Positions 33,500 to 42,879 are shown, counted from the stretch's first letter. The stretch is 64,000 bases of DNA from an uncultured Lachnospiraceae bacterium (GCA_934432885.1 CAKRYY010000011.1:1-64000); one strand, 5' to 3'. Notes: generated by a model not told the origin, from the sequence alone. Translations and numbers: made by a program.

Positions 33500-34420
33500 T
33501 TATAGTGCAAATGAATCAAAAAATTCATTATTGCCAAAACACTCTTCCCTGCGCTTTAACAGGTATGCTTTCATTTCTGTAAGCTCTGTACCCATATCGC
33601 GCAGCGCCGCATCAAAATTATCCCTTGTCAGCGCTTCAATCTCAAAAAGCAGGTCGTAATATTCCTTTCTGGTTCCGTAATCCTCTAAAACCACGCGCCA
33701 GGTTTCCTCCTGCCCGCAGCCCTTTGTATGGCTTCTTAAGTAGGTTTCCAGAAAAATGCGCATCTGTGGCAAAAGCCCCTCCGCATGCAAAAGCCGCAGC
33801 ATCGCCAGTCTGACCTTACTTTTCCGCTTCTGGCTAAGAAAAAAATCCAGATTATTCTCCTTGCTGCCGTAGTCCTCCTCGCCGCAAAGAAGCGTCTTTG
33901 AATAACCCTCTCGGTCAGAAAGTTCCATCACCTGCATCAGTCTGGCATCCCACTTTTCCAGCCATTCTCTGCTGCCAGCTTCCAGAGGCGTTAAAAGATA
34001 TGGTGCATCCAGCGCACAGGGCGCAGCCGCAAGAAGCGCCGCCCGCTGTACTTCGGCATCTCCTTCCATTTCCCTATCACCCTGTGAAAAAGTAAAAATT
34101 CTCTCCAGATGGCCGCAGTCCAAAAAAACGCCTTTTCCAAAAACAGCACAGTCCTTCGAAAGATGCACCGCCGTAAGCGAACTGCAATATGCAAATGCCC
34201 AATCGCCGAGCGCTTTAACGCTGCCTGGCAAAAATACCTCTCTCAGCCGTTTATTGCTCAAAAAGGACTTACGCCCAATGCTATGAACCGGTTTTCCCAG
34301 AATATTTTCCGGAATATGCGCAGCCTCGCCGCTTCCCTTCCATTGCAGAATTTCCACCCGGTCATTTTTTATCTCATACTGGAAGGCAGCTCTGCCCTCC
34401 TCCCATTCTCCTATCATTAT
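33500..34420 (-). CDS. Leucine-rich-repeat (BspA-like) cytoplasmic protein of the MoxR-VWA operon
   Basis: This 306-residue protein has a short N-terminal beta segment and about three BspA-type LRR units (about 20-110: IPENILGKPVHSIGRKSFLS, FLPGSVKALGDWAFAYCSSL, HLSKDCAVFGKGVFLDC). A helical approx. 190-residue region without known motifs follows. No signal peptide or sortase motif is present, which is unusual because BspA-like LRRs are mostly surface proteins. The ORF extends upstream into the AAA gene, but ATG 34420 sits 10 nt after that stop. It is likely the adaptor or substrate-binding partner of the ATPase and VWA proteins (inference). Confidence 0.8.
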   Translation of the reverse strand: MMIGEWEEGRAAFQYEIKNDRVEILQWKGSGEAAHIPENILGKPVHSIGRKSFLSNKRLREVFLPGSVKALGDWAFAYCSSLTAVHLSKDCAVFGKGVFLDCGHLERIFTFSQGDREMEGDAEVQRAALLAAAPCALDAPYLLTPLEAGSREWLEKWDARLMQVMELSDREGYSKTLLCGEEDYGSKENNLDFFLSQKRKSKVRLAMLRLLHAEGLLPQMRIFLETYLRSHTKGCGQEETWRVVLEDYGTRKEYYDLLFEIEALTRDNFDAALRDMGTELTEMKAYLLKRREECFGNNEFFDSFAL

Positions 34421-34430
34421 CTGCCGCCGT

Positions 34431-35942
34431 TTACAGCGCAAGCGCTGCAATTTCCTCCTGCAATTCATTCTTCCGTTCAGAAAGCAGGAGCGAATCATTG
34501 TGCTTCTTATAATCCTGACTGCCAAACATGGCAAGGAAACGCGCGCTGTTTTCATTTACCGTCAGCTCCGTAACAAAAATCAGCATTTCATTTCCTTCCT
34601 CAAATGCTTCCTCCAAAAAGGAAAACAGTGCATGCAGGCGCTCCTGTACCTGCTGCGCCGCAGTCTTTAATGCAAAAACCTCGCCCTGATATGCTCTCTC
34701 AACTGCTTCAAAGTGATTTCTCTCATCAGCCTCTGCCAGCAGGCAGTTCTTCTTTTCCTGCTCCAGAAAAGCAAGCGCACGCTTCTTCCGAAGGCGTTCC
34801 TCCTTTGAAAGCGCACCGGAACGCTGCTTTGCAGTAAGCTGCTGTGAAAGCCGCAGAATCTGTTCCTCCAAAAGCGCGTCTAATGAAAGGGCTCCCTCTC
34901 TGGCAAGCAGCGCTTTTACCGCCTTTAACGGAGGCATCAGCTCCTTTGCATAGTCTGCACTCTCCACAACCTCCCGCATTTCATTCTGTATCTTATCAAG
35001 CAGCATCCCAAGCAAAGACAGCCGTTCATCAAAGGGCGCCTGCCTTGCTCTCTTCTTTGCTTCCTCTGGCACATCTCCTGCAAGAATACGGGAAATCTGA
35101 TAATCTCTTTTATATTTATGATAAAGCTCGTAATAAGCTGCAAATTCCTTTGCGATTTTTTCATTTCTGATATATTGAATGATTAACGTCTCATCCACAG
35201 GAAGCTTTTCTTCCTCATACAGATGCAGAATTTCCGAAAGATCCTCCCAGCCTCTGGCAGTTACATAGGTCTTTCCCTTAATTCCTGCTTCAATACGGTA
35301 GAAATGCTCCTTTTTCAGCTCCAGATAATTTAAAATCGCGCTGTGTACCCCCTGCGTGGACGCATACTCCTTCCATGTACGGTAATCTGCTTCCACATCG
35401 AGCACCTTTAACCGGTCTAAGGTTACAACGTCAAACTCCCGGACAGAGCGGTTATATTCCGGCGGATTTCCTGCTGTCACGACAACCCAGCCCTCCGGAA
35501 TCTGATGCCGCCCAAATACCTTATACTGCAAAAACTGAAGCATGGACGGTGCAAGCGTTTCGGAAACACAGTTAATCTCATCCAGAAACAGGATGCCCTC
35601 TTTCACACCGCTCTCCTCCATTGTTTCATAAACCGAAGCAATGATTTCGCTCATGGTATATTCTGAAACATCGTATGACTTGCCGCCATATTCCTTTTTG
35701 CAGATAAACGGCAGACCAAGCGCCGATTGTCTGGTATGGTGCGTCATGGAATACGATACCAGCGCAAGTCCCAGCTCCTGCGCAATCTGCTCCATAATGG
35801 CGGTCTTACCAATGCCGGGCGCACCCAGCAGAAAAATCGGACGCTGGCGGACAACCGGAATCCGATATTCTCCAAATTCATCCTTTTTCAGATAAATCCT
35901 AACACATTCCTTGATATCATCTTTGGCGCGCTTAATATTCAT
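34431..35942 (-). CDS. MoxR-type AAA+ ATPase
   Basis: This 503-residue protein is an AAA_5/MoxR-like chaperone ATPase. Walker A is FLLGAPGIGKTAIMEQIAQE (about 39-58) and Walker B is GILFLDEINCVSETL (about 113-127). Sensor 1 is VVVTAGNPPEYNRSVREFDV (about 151-170), and an arginine region follows. A long helical C-terminal half (about 300-500) with heptads may bind the partner. MoxR proteins use ATP to mature complexes with VWA proteins. The start at 35942 has GAGGAGGAAG upstream and overlaps the VWA stop by 11 nt, so translation is coupled. Confidence 0.9.
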   Translation of the reverse strand: MNIKRAKDDIKECVRIYLKKDEFGEYRIPVVRQRPIFLLGAPGIGKTAIMEQIAQELGLALVSYSMTHHTRQSALGLPFICKKEYGGKSYDVSEYTMSEIIASVYETMEESGVKEGILFLDEINCVSETLAPSMLQFLQYKVFGRHQIPEGWVVVTAGNPPEYNRSVREFDVVTLDRLKVLDVEADYRTWKEYASTQGVHSAILNYLELKKEHFYRIEAGIKGKTYVTARGWEDLSEILHLYEEEKLPVDETLIIQYIRNEKIAKEFAAYYELYHKYKRDYQISRILAGDVPEEAKKRARQAPFDERLSLLGMLLDKIQNEMREVVESADYAKELMPPLKAVKALLAREGALSLDALLEEQILRLSQQLTAKQRSGALSKEERLRKKRALAFLEQEKKNCLLAEADERNHFEAVERAYQGEVFALKTAAQQVQERLHALFSFLEEAFEEGNEMLIFVTELTVNENSARFLAMFGSQDYKKHNDSLLLSERKNELQEEIAALAL

Positions 35943-37281
35943 GCGCTGCTTCCTCCTCGAGCATATCATCATAAAGCGTTACCGGTATCGCCCAGGGCGG
36001 AGGTGGCAGTCTGTGCTCATCCTCATCCAGAAACGCAAATATCACATCATAATCGGGCATTTCCTGCGGATAGATTCCGTAACCATCTGTAAAATAAATC
36101 AGCCCCTTTAGCAGTTCAAACTCACCCATTTCCCGCAGTTCTTCTATATAGGAAAATACCGGTCTGAAATCCGTCGCGCCAAAGCCGTGCAGCTTTCCAT
36201 TTTTCATGAAAGCGTCAAACTCCGCGTCATTTGTAATCCTGGTATCGCTGCGTATCTCACTGTCGCATTGCAGGATATGAACGTTGACCTTTTGAAAAAA
36301 GTTTTCCGTTCCCTTCAAAATATCATACGTCTTTCTTAAAAAGCCGCGAATCACGGCTCCCCGACAGGATGCCGATGTATCCAGCGCAATGACAAATTCC
36401 CTGACCTTATGCTCCTCCTTATATTCCAGAGGCTCTATCAGCGGAAGGTTGCCATAAACCGACAGCCCATAGGTATAATATACATAATCAAATTCATCCA
36501 CATTAAGCCTGATGTCCTCGCCCATAACTGTAAATCTGCGCAGCAGCTCGCCGTAATCATAGCGTTCCCGCACAGCGTCCTCTAAATTCTCCGACATTCC
36601 CTGCGAATGATTTTTGTCCTGTGAAAAGGTCTTTAAATCCGTCTGTATCCGCCGGCTGATTTTCTTCCAGTCCTCCATTGAGATTTCCAGCTTATCCGGC
36701 TGCTTCCAGTATACATGGCTGTCCTTATAAAATAATTCTGTCAGTTCCTTTTTTTCGAGAGGCCCTATTCCATCCCGTTTAAAATAGCGGTATATTTTTT
36801 CCGCTGTTAAGCCACCGGCGTCAATCCGCATAAAATGAAGCTTTCTTCTGGCAGCCTCATCGCTGGCAAGTGCAATATCAGGGAAGCTGATTTCCAGAAT
36901 GGTATTTTCCACTGCCATATCCGCCGCCATGTCCCAGTATTCAGGAATCACCTTATCGTATTGGAACGCATGGTAAAAAATACAGTGCAGCAGCGTATGC
37001 AGATAGATGCGCGCAACGCTTGCAGGCTCCTTCTGATAGCTTTTCAAGACAAATACAGGGTCATAATAAAGTCTGCTGCCATCACAGGCAATGCCATCCT
37101 GCACACCACCCTCCGTCAGAACAAGCTGCATAAGCGCCGTATCCAGAAAACGCAGGTGCATCATAATACTGTCCCGCGCAAGGCGCATAACCTGTGCAGC
37201 AAGCTCTTTTATCTTTCCGTCCCGCTCTGATTCCTTCTCCAATTCCAAACGTAGGCTTCCCTTTCTCTTTAAATTTCCCAT
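35932..37281 (-). CDS. VWA-like protein with N-terminal metallopeptidase-like domain (DUF2201 type)
   Basis: This 449-residue cytoplasmic protein has an N-terminal region (about 25-260) resembling the DUF2201 putative metallopeptidase domain, with HTLLHCIFYHAFQY (about 94-107) in place of the common HExxH. The C-terminal VWA-like domain (about 300-440) has the MIDAS start FVIALDTSASCRGAV and YFTDGYGIYP. The first Glu of HExxH is missing, so peptidase activity is doubtful. A hairpin lies just before the ATG and no good SD is seen. It opens the VWA-MoxR-LRR operon. Confidence 0.85.
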   Translation of the reverse strand: MGNLKRKGSLRLELEKESERDGKIKELAAQVMRLARDSIMMHLRFLDTALMQLVLTEGGVQDGIACDGSRLYYDPVFVLKSYQKEPASVARIYLHTLLHCIFYHAFQYDKVIPEYWDMAADMAVENTILEISFPDIALASDEAARRKLHFMRIDAGGLTAEKIYRYFKRDGIGPLEKKELTELFYKDSHVYWKQPDKLEISMEDWKKISRRIQTDLKTFSQDKNHSQGMSENLEDAVRERYDYGELLRRFTVMGEDIRLNVDEFDYVYYTYGLSVYGNLPLIEPLEYKEEHKVREFVIALDTSASCRGAVIRGFLRKTYDILKGTENFFQKVNVHILQCDSEIRSDTRITNDAEFDAFMKNGKLHGFGATDFRPVFSYIEELREMGEFELLKGLIYFTDGYGIYPQEMPDYDVIFAFLDEDEHRLPPPPWAIPVTLYDDMLEEEAAHEY

Positions 37282-37288
37282 TACATAA

Positions 37289-37314
37289 ACAAGCAGACAA
37301 TTCTGCCTGCTTGT
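37289..37314 (-). promoter_or_regulatory. Hairpin directly upstream of the VWA gene start
   Basis: ACAAGCAG (37289-37296) pairs with CTGCTTGT (37307-37314), ending 7 nt before the ATG. Only a short TTATGTAA follows on the minus strand. It may be a weak terminator of the DUF3048 gene, or a structure limiting translation of the VWA gene. Confidence 0.5.
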
Positions 37315-37356
37315 CCATTTTTATGTTCGCTTTTCTTCCTGCCTGTAATGCAAAGC

Positions 37357-38403
37357 TTATGAGAAGGTAACGTTTCTTCCCTTCTGTGCAACTGCAATGT
37401 AGGTCTTGCCTTCATTTAACTGAATCTCATTGCCATTGTCATCAAAATATACAGTCGGTGTATATTCTGCTGTCTTTGCCCAGGTTACATGGATTGCTTT
37501 TCCCTTTGTGAAGTACCAGCCATCCTCTGTATTATCAAGATTCTGGAAGGTCAGATATCCCTTCTTATCCAATACTGCCCATTTTGTATTCTGTACGATT
37601 ACGTTTGCAAATGCAAGCTGCTGTCCGTTTGCACCATCTACCTGTGCTTTTCCATGAATTGTCTTTTTGTATAAGCCGGTTGCCGCATCATAGGAAAATG
37701 CACTCTTGGTATAAGGGAATACCTGTGCGAGGCTGATGCTGTTTGCTGTCTGTGCAGCCGCTCCATACTGCTCTAATGTATTAACACCCTGTGCAAAGGT
37801 AAAGTGCTTTGCATTATAAAATTCCGGACGGACTGTCAGGGAATAGCCCTGCTGTCCTGCTGCCTTGATGATACCGCTGCCGCTGATATACGCATTGTGA
37901 GGCGCTTTTCTGTCAGTGGTACGGAAAAATACGCCTGCACCCGGAGCTTCTCCGCCAACGCCGTATTCATAGGTTCCTGAAATGTTGTTAATATCCGGCA
38001 TGGAAATACGGTCCTTCATATAAACAACACCGCCAAAATGTACCAGAATCGGATCCCACTCCGTTGCTTCCGGGATGTAGTACGCTCTACAGCTTCTGAT
38101 ATTACCAATCTTGGAAAGTCCCTGCCAGTCATCGATAACTGCCATCTGACGGGAAATGTCGCCTTCCTCCATAATCTCATAAAGCACCTTTGCATGGCTG
38201 ATGCCATAGGACGGCTGTGCCACTTTATCGGTAGGCATCATAATTGCAATCGGACGAGTTGCAGCCGCTTCCGGTGTCGTTATTTCATTTGTATATACGC
38301 TTCTTACTTCTTCTGCATGTACTTCTCCTGCCGGAGCGAGCGCCAGCACGCATACCGCAGCAGTCAGCATGGAAATGGTTCTTTTCAATTTCTGAAATTT
38401 CAT
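37357..38403 (-). CDS. Secreted DUF3048 (YerB-like) protein
   Basis: This 348-residue exported protein has a signal peptide (about 1-30, ISMLTAAVCVLALAPAGEVHA). The DUF3048 core includes RPIAIMMPTDKVAQPSYGIS (about 51-70), VLYEIMEEGDISRQMAV (about 74-90), GNIRSCRAYYIPEA and ILVHFGGVVYM. The C-terminal subdomain (about 230-345) has DGWYFTKGKAIHVTWAKT. Many DUF3048 proteins are lipoproteins; this one has no lipobox cysteine. The function in envelope biology is not established. It has its own promoter. Confidence 0.88.
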   Translation of the reverse strand: MKFQKLKRTISMLTAAVCVLALAPAGEVHAEEVRSVYTNEITTPEAAATRPIAIMMPTDKVAQPSYGISHAKVLYEIMEEGDISRQMAVIDDWQGLSKIGNIRSCRAYYIPEATEWDPILVHFGGVVYMKDRISMPDINNISGTYEYGVGGEAPGAGVFFRTTDRKAPHNAYISGSGIIKAAGQQGYSLTVRPEFYNAKHFTFAQGVNTLEQYGAAAQTANSISLAQVFPYTKSAFSYDAATGLYKKTIHGKAQVDGANGQQLAFANVIVQNTKWAVLDKKGYLTFQNLDNTEDGWYFTKGKAIHVTWAKTAEYTPTVYFDDNGNEIQLNEGKTYIAVAQKGRNVTFS

Positions 38404-38436
38404 AGTATCCTCCTTTTGACTGATTGTCCTTTATCA

Positions 38437-38464
38437 AGTATACCATTTTTTGTCACACCGTCAA
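38437..38464 (-). promoter_or_regulatory. Promoter of the DUF3048 gene
   Basis: TTGACG (38459-38464), 16-nt spacer and TATACT (38437-38442) on the minus strand; SD AAGGAGG lies nearer the ATG. Confidence 0.72.
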
Positions 38465-38506
38465 ACCTTTTTCATAGGATAAATCAAGTAAACTTCAGGA
38501 GCTGTC

Positions 38507-38902
38507 ATGGAAAATTCTTATGAACCGACTGTAGAGGTTAAAGCGGCAGAAGCCGCCTGCTCCGCAAAAGAAGAAGGGCTGCAGCCTTTTCCCGCTGCCT
38601 GCAGCAACGCTTTTTACCAGACTGACTTAATCAGCGTACCCTTAAAGGTTGCACCTTATGCAAAGGCAGGTCCCTGTTCAACCGTATGCTGCGGCTCTCC
38701 CATCATTACTGTAGGAAATGACTGTCAGGGCGAAGCCGGAAGAACCTGCGAATTCACCATTACCCAGAAAATCTGCGTTAAGCTGCCTCTCCGTTTTGGC
38801 GCTGCGGTCAAAGTGGAGCACGCCAAAATACAGTGCGGCGGACTTTCCGAAACAGAATGTGACTGCCAGCACACCTGCCCAAGAGAATGTGACTGCAATT
38901 AA
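38507..38902 (+). CDS. Cysteine-rich protein of unknown function
   Basis: This 131-residue protein has 14 cysteines and no signal peptide. Cysteines cluster as GPCSTVCCGSP (about 66-75) and in a dense C-terminal tail TECDCQHTCPRECDCN (last 16 residues). The middle ITQKICVKLPLRFGAAVKV reads like an amphipathic beta strand pair. The density of Cys in a cytoplasmic-looking protein suggests metal binding or spore-coat crosslinking; neither is proven. SD AGGAG lies 8 nt before the ATG. It is alone between two minus-strand genes. Confidence 0.75.
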   Translation: MENSYEPTVEVKAAEAACSAKEEGLQPFPAACSNAFYQTDLISVPLKVAPYAKAGPCSTVCCGSPIITVGNDCQGEAGRTCEFTITQKICVKLPLRFGAAVKVEHAKIQCGGLSETECDCQHTCPRECDCN

Positions 38903-38912
38903 CCTAATCAAA

Positions 38913-38945
38913 TAGGAGGCAGATAATTATTTTATCTACCTCCTA
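38913..38945. terminator. Hairpin after the cysteine-rich gene
   Basis: TAGGAGG (38913-38919) pairs with CCTCCTA (38939-38945), with an inner AGATAA/TTATCT stem and one mismatch. It lies 10 nt after the stop. The T tract is poor, so efficiency is uncertain. Confidence 0.6.
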
Positions 38946-39013
38946 GCTGATTTCCTATTTAGTTAATATCTACTAAAAAGTCAATTTAAGCAGCCGTTTT
39001 GACGGATATTTTT

Positions 39014-40432
39014 TTATCTATTTTTTACATATTTTGATTTTTTTGAAATATGTATTTTGTCATAAAGTACTATTTTCCTATATACAACATTAGAAAGTGC
39101 AAGCACACAGAGCAGGTTTGGAACTGCCATCAGCGCATTCATGCAGTCCGCAAAATCCCACACCGCTTCCAGACTGCACACCGCCCCTAAAAAGGACGCT
39201 GCTGCATAAATAAAGCGGTATTCCATGCACGCTCTGCCCCCTGTCAAAAAGGAAAATGCACATTCACCCTGATATTCCCACGCAATGATTGTTGCAAAAG
39301 CAAACAGTGCAATTCCAATGCTGACAAAGCAGCCGCCAAAGCTTCCAAATCCAGTTGAAAACACCGCAATCATAAGCGCAGCTCCCATAACCGGCTCACC
39401 GCCCTCCTGCATTCCCAAAACACCGGAGGTCAAAAGCGCCAGTCCCGTCAGACTGCAAATCAGAATCGTATCAAAGAAAACACCAGTCATACTGATATAG
39501 CCCTGTCTTACCGGGCTGTCTGTATCTGCCGCCGCCGCAGTAATTCCAGCTGCACCAAGCCCCGCTTCATTGGAAAAGACGCCTCTGGAAACGCCAAAAC
39601 GCATTGCCTCCCGCATGGAAGCGCAGGTCATCCCACAGATGCCCCCTGCCGCCGCCCGCCCTGAAAATGCCCCTGTAAATAATGCCGTTACTGCCTCTGG
39701 CAGACGGTCTATATGCAGCAGAATAATAAATACTGTCCCCAGACAATAAAAGAGCGCCATAAAAGGAACCAGATACAGCGTAATTCCCGCAATGCTTTTA
39801 ATGCCTCCCAGCAATGCAAAAATGACCAATACAGTCAATATAATACCGGTGTGTACCGGCGAAATAGAAAAGGTCTCTGAAAGTGATTCTGAAATCGAAT
39901 TGGACTGCGTCATATTTCCCATTCCAAACGAAGCAAATACCGCAAATATGGAAAATAAAACTCCGCCCAGCCTTCCCATAGCATTTGGAAAAGCGCCGGA
40001 AAGCGTATACATCGGTCCGCCTGCATACTGTCCATTTTTATCCCTGCGGCGGTAAGCAACCGAAAGCATACTTTCCGCAAATTTGGTTGACAGTCCCACA
40101 AGCGCCGCCAGCATCATCCAGAGCAGCGCTCCTGGCCCGCCAAGCACCATCGCCGTCGCCACACCAACAATATTTCCCGTTCCTATCGTCGCGGCAAGCT
40201 CTGTCGTCAGTGAGGAACGCGCTGAGATTCCATCTCCCTTCGCAGTCTCCGACTCCGGCTTTAACACGCAGGAAAGCGCATAGCCTAATCTGCGTATCGG
40301 CAGAAAACGCAGCTTTATCAAAAGATACACGCCGCTTCCCAATAAAAAAAACAGCATACCGGGGCCCCACAGTATGCTGTCCATTTTTTTCAAAAATTCC
40401 CCCATACACGCTTCCATCCAAATACTTGTCAT
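39014..40432 (-). CDS. Sodium:alanine symporter family transporter (AGCS)
   Basis: Integral membrane protein of up to 472 residues with about 11 helices, importing small amino acids with sodium. Family motifs are MDSILWGPGMLFFLLGSGVY near the N terminus, the GTGNIVGVATAMVLGGPGAL stretch (about 87-106), and GVSRGVFSNEAGLGAAGITA (about 280-299). Three possible starts exist (40432, 40417, 40405); none has a strong SD. The last gives the usual family N terminus. It follows the AEC transporter gene by 27 nt. Confidence 0.92.
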   Translation of the reverse strand: MTSIWMEACMGEFLKKMDSILWGPGMLFFLLGSGVYLLIKLRFLPIRRLGYALSCVLKPESETAKGDGISARSSLTTELAATIGTGNIVGVATAMVLGGPGALLWMMLAALVGLSTKFAESMLSVAYRRRDKNGQYAGGPMYTLSGAFPNAMGRLGGVLFSIFAVFASFGMGNMTQSNSISESLSETFSISPVHTGIILTVLVIFALLGGIKSIAGITLYLVPFMALFYCLGTVFIILLHIDRLPEAVTALFTGAFSGRAAAGGICGMTCASMREAMRFGVSRGVFSNEAGLGAAGITAAAADTDSPVRQGYISMTGVFFDTILICSLTGLALLTSGVLGMQEGGEPVMGAALMIAVFSTGFGSFGGCFVSIGIALFAFATIIAWEYQGECAFSFLTGGRACMEYRFIYAAASFLGAVCSLEAVWDFADCMNALMAVPNLLCVLALSNVVYRKIVLYDKIHISKKSKYVKNR

Positions 40433-40459
40433 GGAAACTATATGAGGCAGTCCTTTTAT

Positions 40460-41398
40460 TTATGCAAATAACATTGCCAGCGCCGGAATTGTAACCATCG
40501 AAGCAAGCGTCGTAATAAAGGTTCCCTGTGCCATAAGCTTTTCGTCCGCATGATACTGCAGGCACAGCATGGCTCCATTCGTCGCCACCGGCATTGCAGA
40601 AAGAATCACACATTCTCCAAGCAGAAGCGAATCCGTCACAAAGGAGCGGTAAAGCAGAAAAAACGCGCACGGAATCAGCACAAGGCGGAAAAGCGCTGCC
40701 AGATACACCTTTGCGTTTCCAAACATGTCCTTTACCGACATTTCTGCCAGCGAAGAGCCGATTACCATCAGCGCTGCAGGCGTGGTAATGTTGCCGAGCA
40801 TGCTGCATACGTTTCCAATTGCAGCGGGTGCTTTTACCTTAAAAAACGCAAGCACAACTGCAAGCAGAGAAGAAAGCAGACAGGGCGTTAAAAAGCTTTT
40901 CCAGCTAATACCGCTTCCAGAGCTTCCATTCTCCTTTGCCGCACTCTTTTGAATAAACGCTACGCCGATTGAAAACGCAAGCACATTAAAGGGCAGATTG
41001 AAAACGCTCGTATAAAATACCGCCCTGTCGCCAAATATTGCCTGCGTTACCGGATAGCCGATAAAGCCGACATTGGCAAAGGCAATCATAAAACGATAAA
41101 TTCCCTCCTCCTCCGGTTTTATGCGAAGGAGCTTAGGCACAAGATATGCCGCCGCAATCAAAAGCAGATAGCTGGAAAAGGCTACGCCAAAAAGCCCCAG
41201 CAGCTCGGTTGCGCCCGGAAGGTTTTCCTGATTCAGAACAGAGGAAAGCGTAATGCCGGGAATCGCCACGTTCAGCACAAGCTTTGTGACATGAAGCCGC
41301 GCTTCTTTTCCAAAAAATCCGCACTTACACGCAATATAGCCAATCAGAATGATTAGGAACAATTCTGCCATTTTACCAAATACATAAAAAAAATCCAT
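40460..41398 (-). CDS. AEC (auxin efflux carrier) family transporter
   Basis: This 312-residue membrane protein has about ten helices in two inverted halves. It starts FFYVFGKMAELFLIILIGYI and has GIYRFMIAFANVGFIGYPVT (about 103-122), a hallmark of MleP/AEC carriers, and PAALMVIGSSLAEMSV (about 216). Bacterial members move malate or other small carboxylates or amino acids. Here the substrate is unknown. Its ATG lies 1 nt after the MATE stop, so MATE, AEC and AGCS probably form one operon. Confidence 0.9.
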   Translation of the reverse strand: MDFFYVFGKMAELFLIILIGYIACKCGFFGKEARLHVTKLVLNVAIPGITLSSVLNQENLPGATELLGLFGVAFSSYLLLIAAAYLVPKLLRIKPEEEGIYRFMIAFANVGFIGYPVTQAIFGDRAVFYTSVFNLPFNVLAFSIGVAFIQKSAAKENGSSGSGISWKSFLTPCLLSSLLAVVLAFFKVKAPAAIGNVCSMLGNITTPAALMVIGSSLAEMSVKDMFGNAKVYLAALFRLVLIPCAFFLLYRSFVTDSLLLGECVILSAMPVATNGAMLCLQYHADEKLMAQGTFITTLASMVTIPALAMLFA

Positions 41399-41399
41399 C

Positions 41400-42770
41400 T
41401 TATATTACCCTCTTTTTCAGCCAGCGGCCACTGAAGAATCGTATTGTAAAGCCAACCGCCCGCAGCGTCCAGTCAGCAAACATGCCAATCCAGACTGCCA
41501 TCGGTCCAAAGCCCTGAAAACGGATCAGATAAATACACAATGCCACACGGCAGCACCACATTGTCACGCTTGCATACAGCATGGAAAATTTGACGTCTCC
41601 TGCCGCACGCATACCATAAGCGGGTACAAAGGACAACGTCCAGACAATAGGCTTTACGATGGTAATTGCCGCTACCATTTCAAAGCACATGAGCGCGCTG
41701 CGCGCCTCCATCGCCGCCAGATACGTTACCGGCTTTGTGATTGCAAACACTATCAGGCAGGAGCAGAGCACTATGAGCTCTCCATAGAAGGTCAGCTTAA
41801 CCATATAATATTTTGCTTCCTCCTTACGGCTTGCACCGATACACTGTCCTACCACCGTCATAAGTGCAATTCCTACGCCAATGCCACCGATACCATTTAA
41901 GTTTTCCAGAATAATTGTCATCGCCTGCGCTGCAATCGCCGTAGTGCCAAGCGTAGAAACGCTCGACTGGATTGCGAGCTTGCCAAACTGGAACATACCA
42001 TTTTCAATTCCAGACGGCACGCCAAGCGCTAAAACTCTTCCTATTAAAGGGAAGTCTGGACGGATGGAAAAATAATTCTTTAATACAATCGGCTGTTTTG
42101 GCTTTCTCAGGAAATAAAAAATAACAACCGCACAGAAAATACGCGAAAACAGTGTTGACAGCGCTGCACCTGCAACACCCATCCCAAAGCCAAAAATCAA
42201 AACAGCATTTCCTGCAATATTTAAAAGATTCGACAATACGGAAACCCGCATAGGGAACTTGCTCTCGCCGCCTGCCCGGTAGAAGGCAGAGCCTGCGCCA
42301 AACAGGGCGATAAAAGGAAAGGAAAGCGCCGTTATCAAAAAATAAATCATGGAATCCGTCATAACGTCCGCCTCTACCCGGCCAAAGGTTACCTGCAGAA
42401 GCGGCGCGCGAAAGCCCACGCACAGCAGCGTAATTACCAGTGAAATCGCTGCAACCGTCAGCATTACCTGCCCGGCGGCTTTATTGGCTGCCTTTTCATC
42501 CCCTCTGCCAAGATACTGCGCACAGATAATGGTGCCTCCTGTCGCCAGTGCGGAAAATACCTGAATGACCAGAACGTTAATCGCATCTACTAAGGATACG
42601 GCAGAAATCGCAGTGCTTCCTGCCTGACTGACCATCATCGTATCCGCCATGCCCATGAAGGAATTCAAAAACTGTTCAATGATAACGGGAATAAGAAGCC
42701 TGCGCAGCTCCTTCGCCGTAAACATCATATGATTTTTATCAATCTGGGATTTGTCATATAGCCTTAACAT
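41400..42770 (-). CDS. MATE family efflux transporter
   Basis: This 456-residue multidrug/toxin extrusion protein has 12 predicted helices in two bundles. It starts ELRRLLIPVIIEQFLNSFMG (about 21-40) and has MADTMMVSQAGSTAISAVSL (about 41-60), the usual MATE N-terminal signature. The second half starts near residue 235 (LALGVPSGIENGMFQFGKLA). By family it exports cationic drugs using a sodium or proton gradient. It is the first gene of the transporter operon behind a divergent promoter pair. Confidence 0.93.
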   Translation of the reverse strand: MLRLYDKSQIDKNHMMFTAKELRRLLIPVIIEQFLNSFMGMADTMMVSQAGSTAISAVSLVDAINVLVIQVFSALATGGTIICAQYLGRGDEKAANKAAGQVMLTVAAISLVITLLCVGFRAPLLQVTFGRVEADVMTDSMIYFLITALSFPFIALFGAGSAFYRAGGESKFPMRVSVLSNLLNIAGNAVLIFGFGMGVAGAALSTLFSRIFCAVVIFYFLRKPKQPIVLKNYFSIRPDFPLIGRVLALGVPSGIENGMFQFGKLAIQSSVSTLGTTAIAAQAMTIILENLNGIGGIGVGIALMTVVGQCIGASRKEEAKYYMVKLTFYGELIVLCSCLIVFAITKPVTYLAAMEARSALMCFEMVAAITIVKPIVWTLSFVPAYGMRAAGDVKFSMLYASVTMWCCRVALCIYLIRFQGFGPMAVWIGMFADWTLRAVGFTIRFFSGRWLKKRVI

Positions 42771-42803
42771 TTGTACACCTCTCCTCTTCGGTACACTTTA
42801 CTA

Positions 42804-42833
42804 TATATACACCAACCAGATTGGCATTTGCAA
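42804..42833 (-). promoter_or_regulatory. Promoter of the MATE-AEC-AGCS operon
   Basis: TTGCAA (42828-42833), 18-nt spacer and TATATA (42804-42809) on the minus strand. Confidence 0.6.
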
Positions 42834-42849
42834 GGCTTTTTCAAAAATC

Positions 42850-42879
42850 TTGTAAAGTATGTCTCCTGTATGCTATACT
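42850..42879 (+). promoter_or_regulatory. Promoter of the ACT-domain gene
   Basis: TTGTAA (42850-42855), 18-nt spacer and TATACT (42874-42879) on the plus strand, 42 nt before the ATG. Confidence 0.65.
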
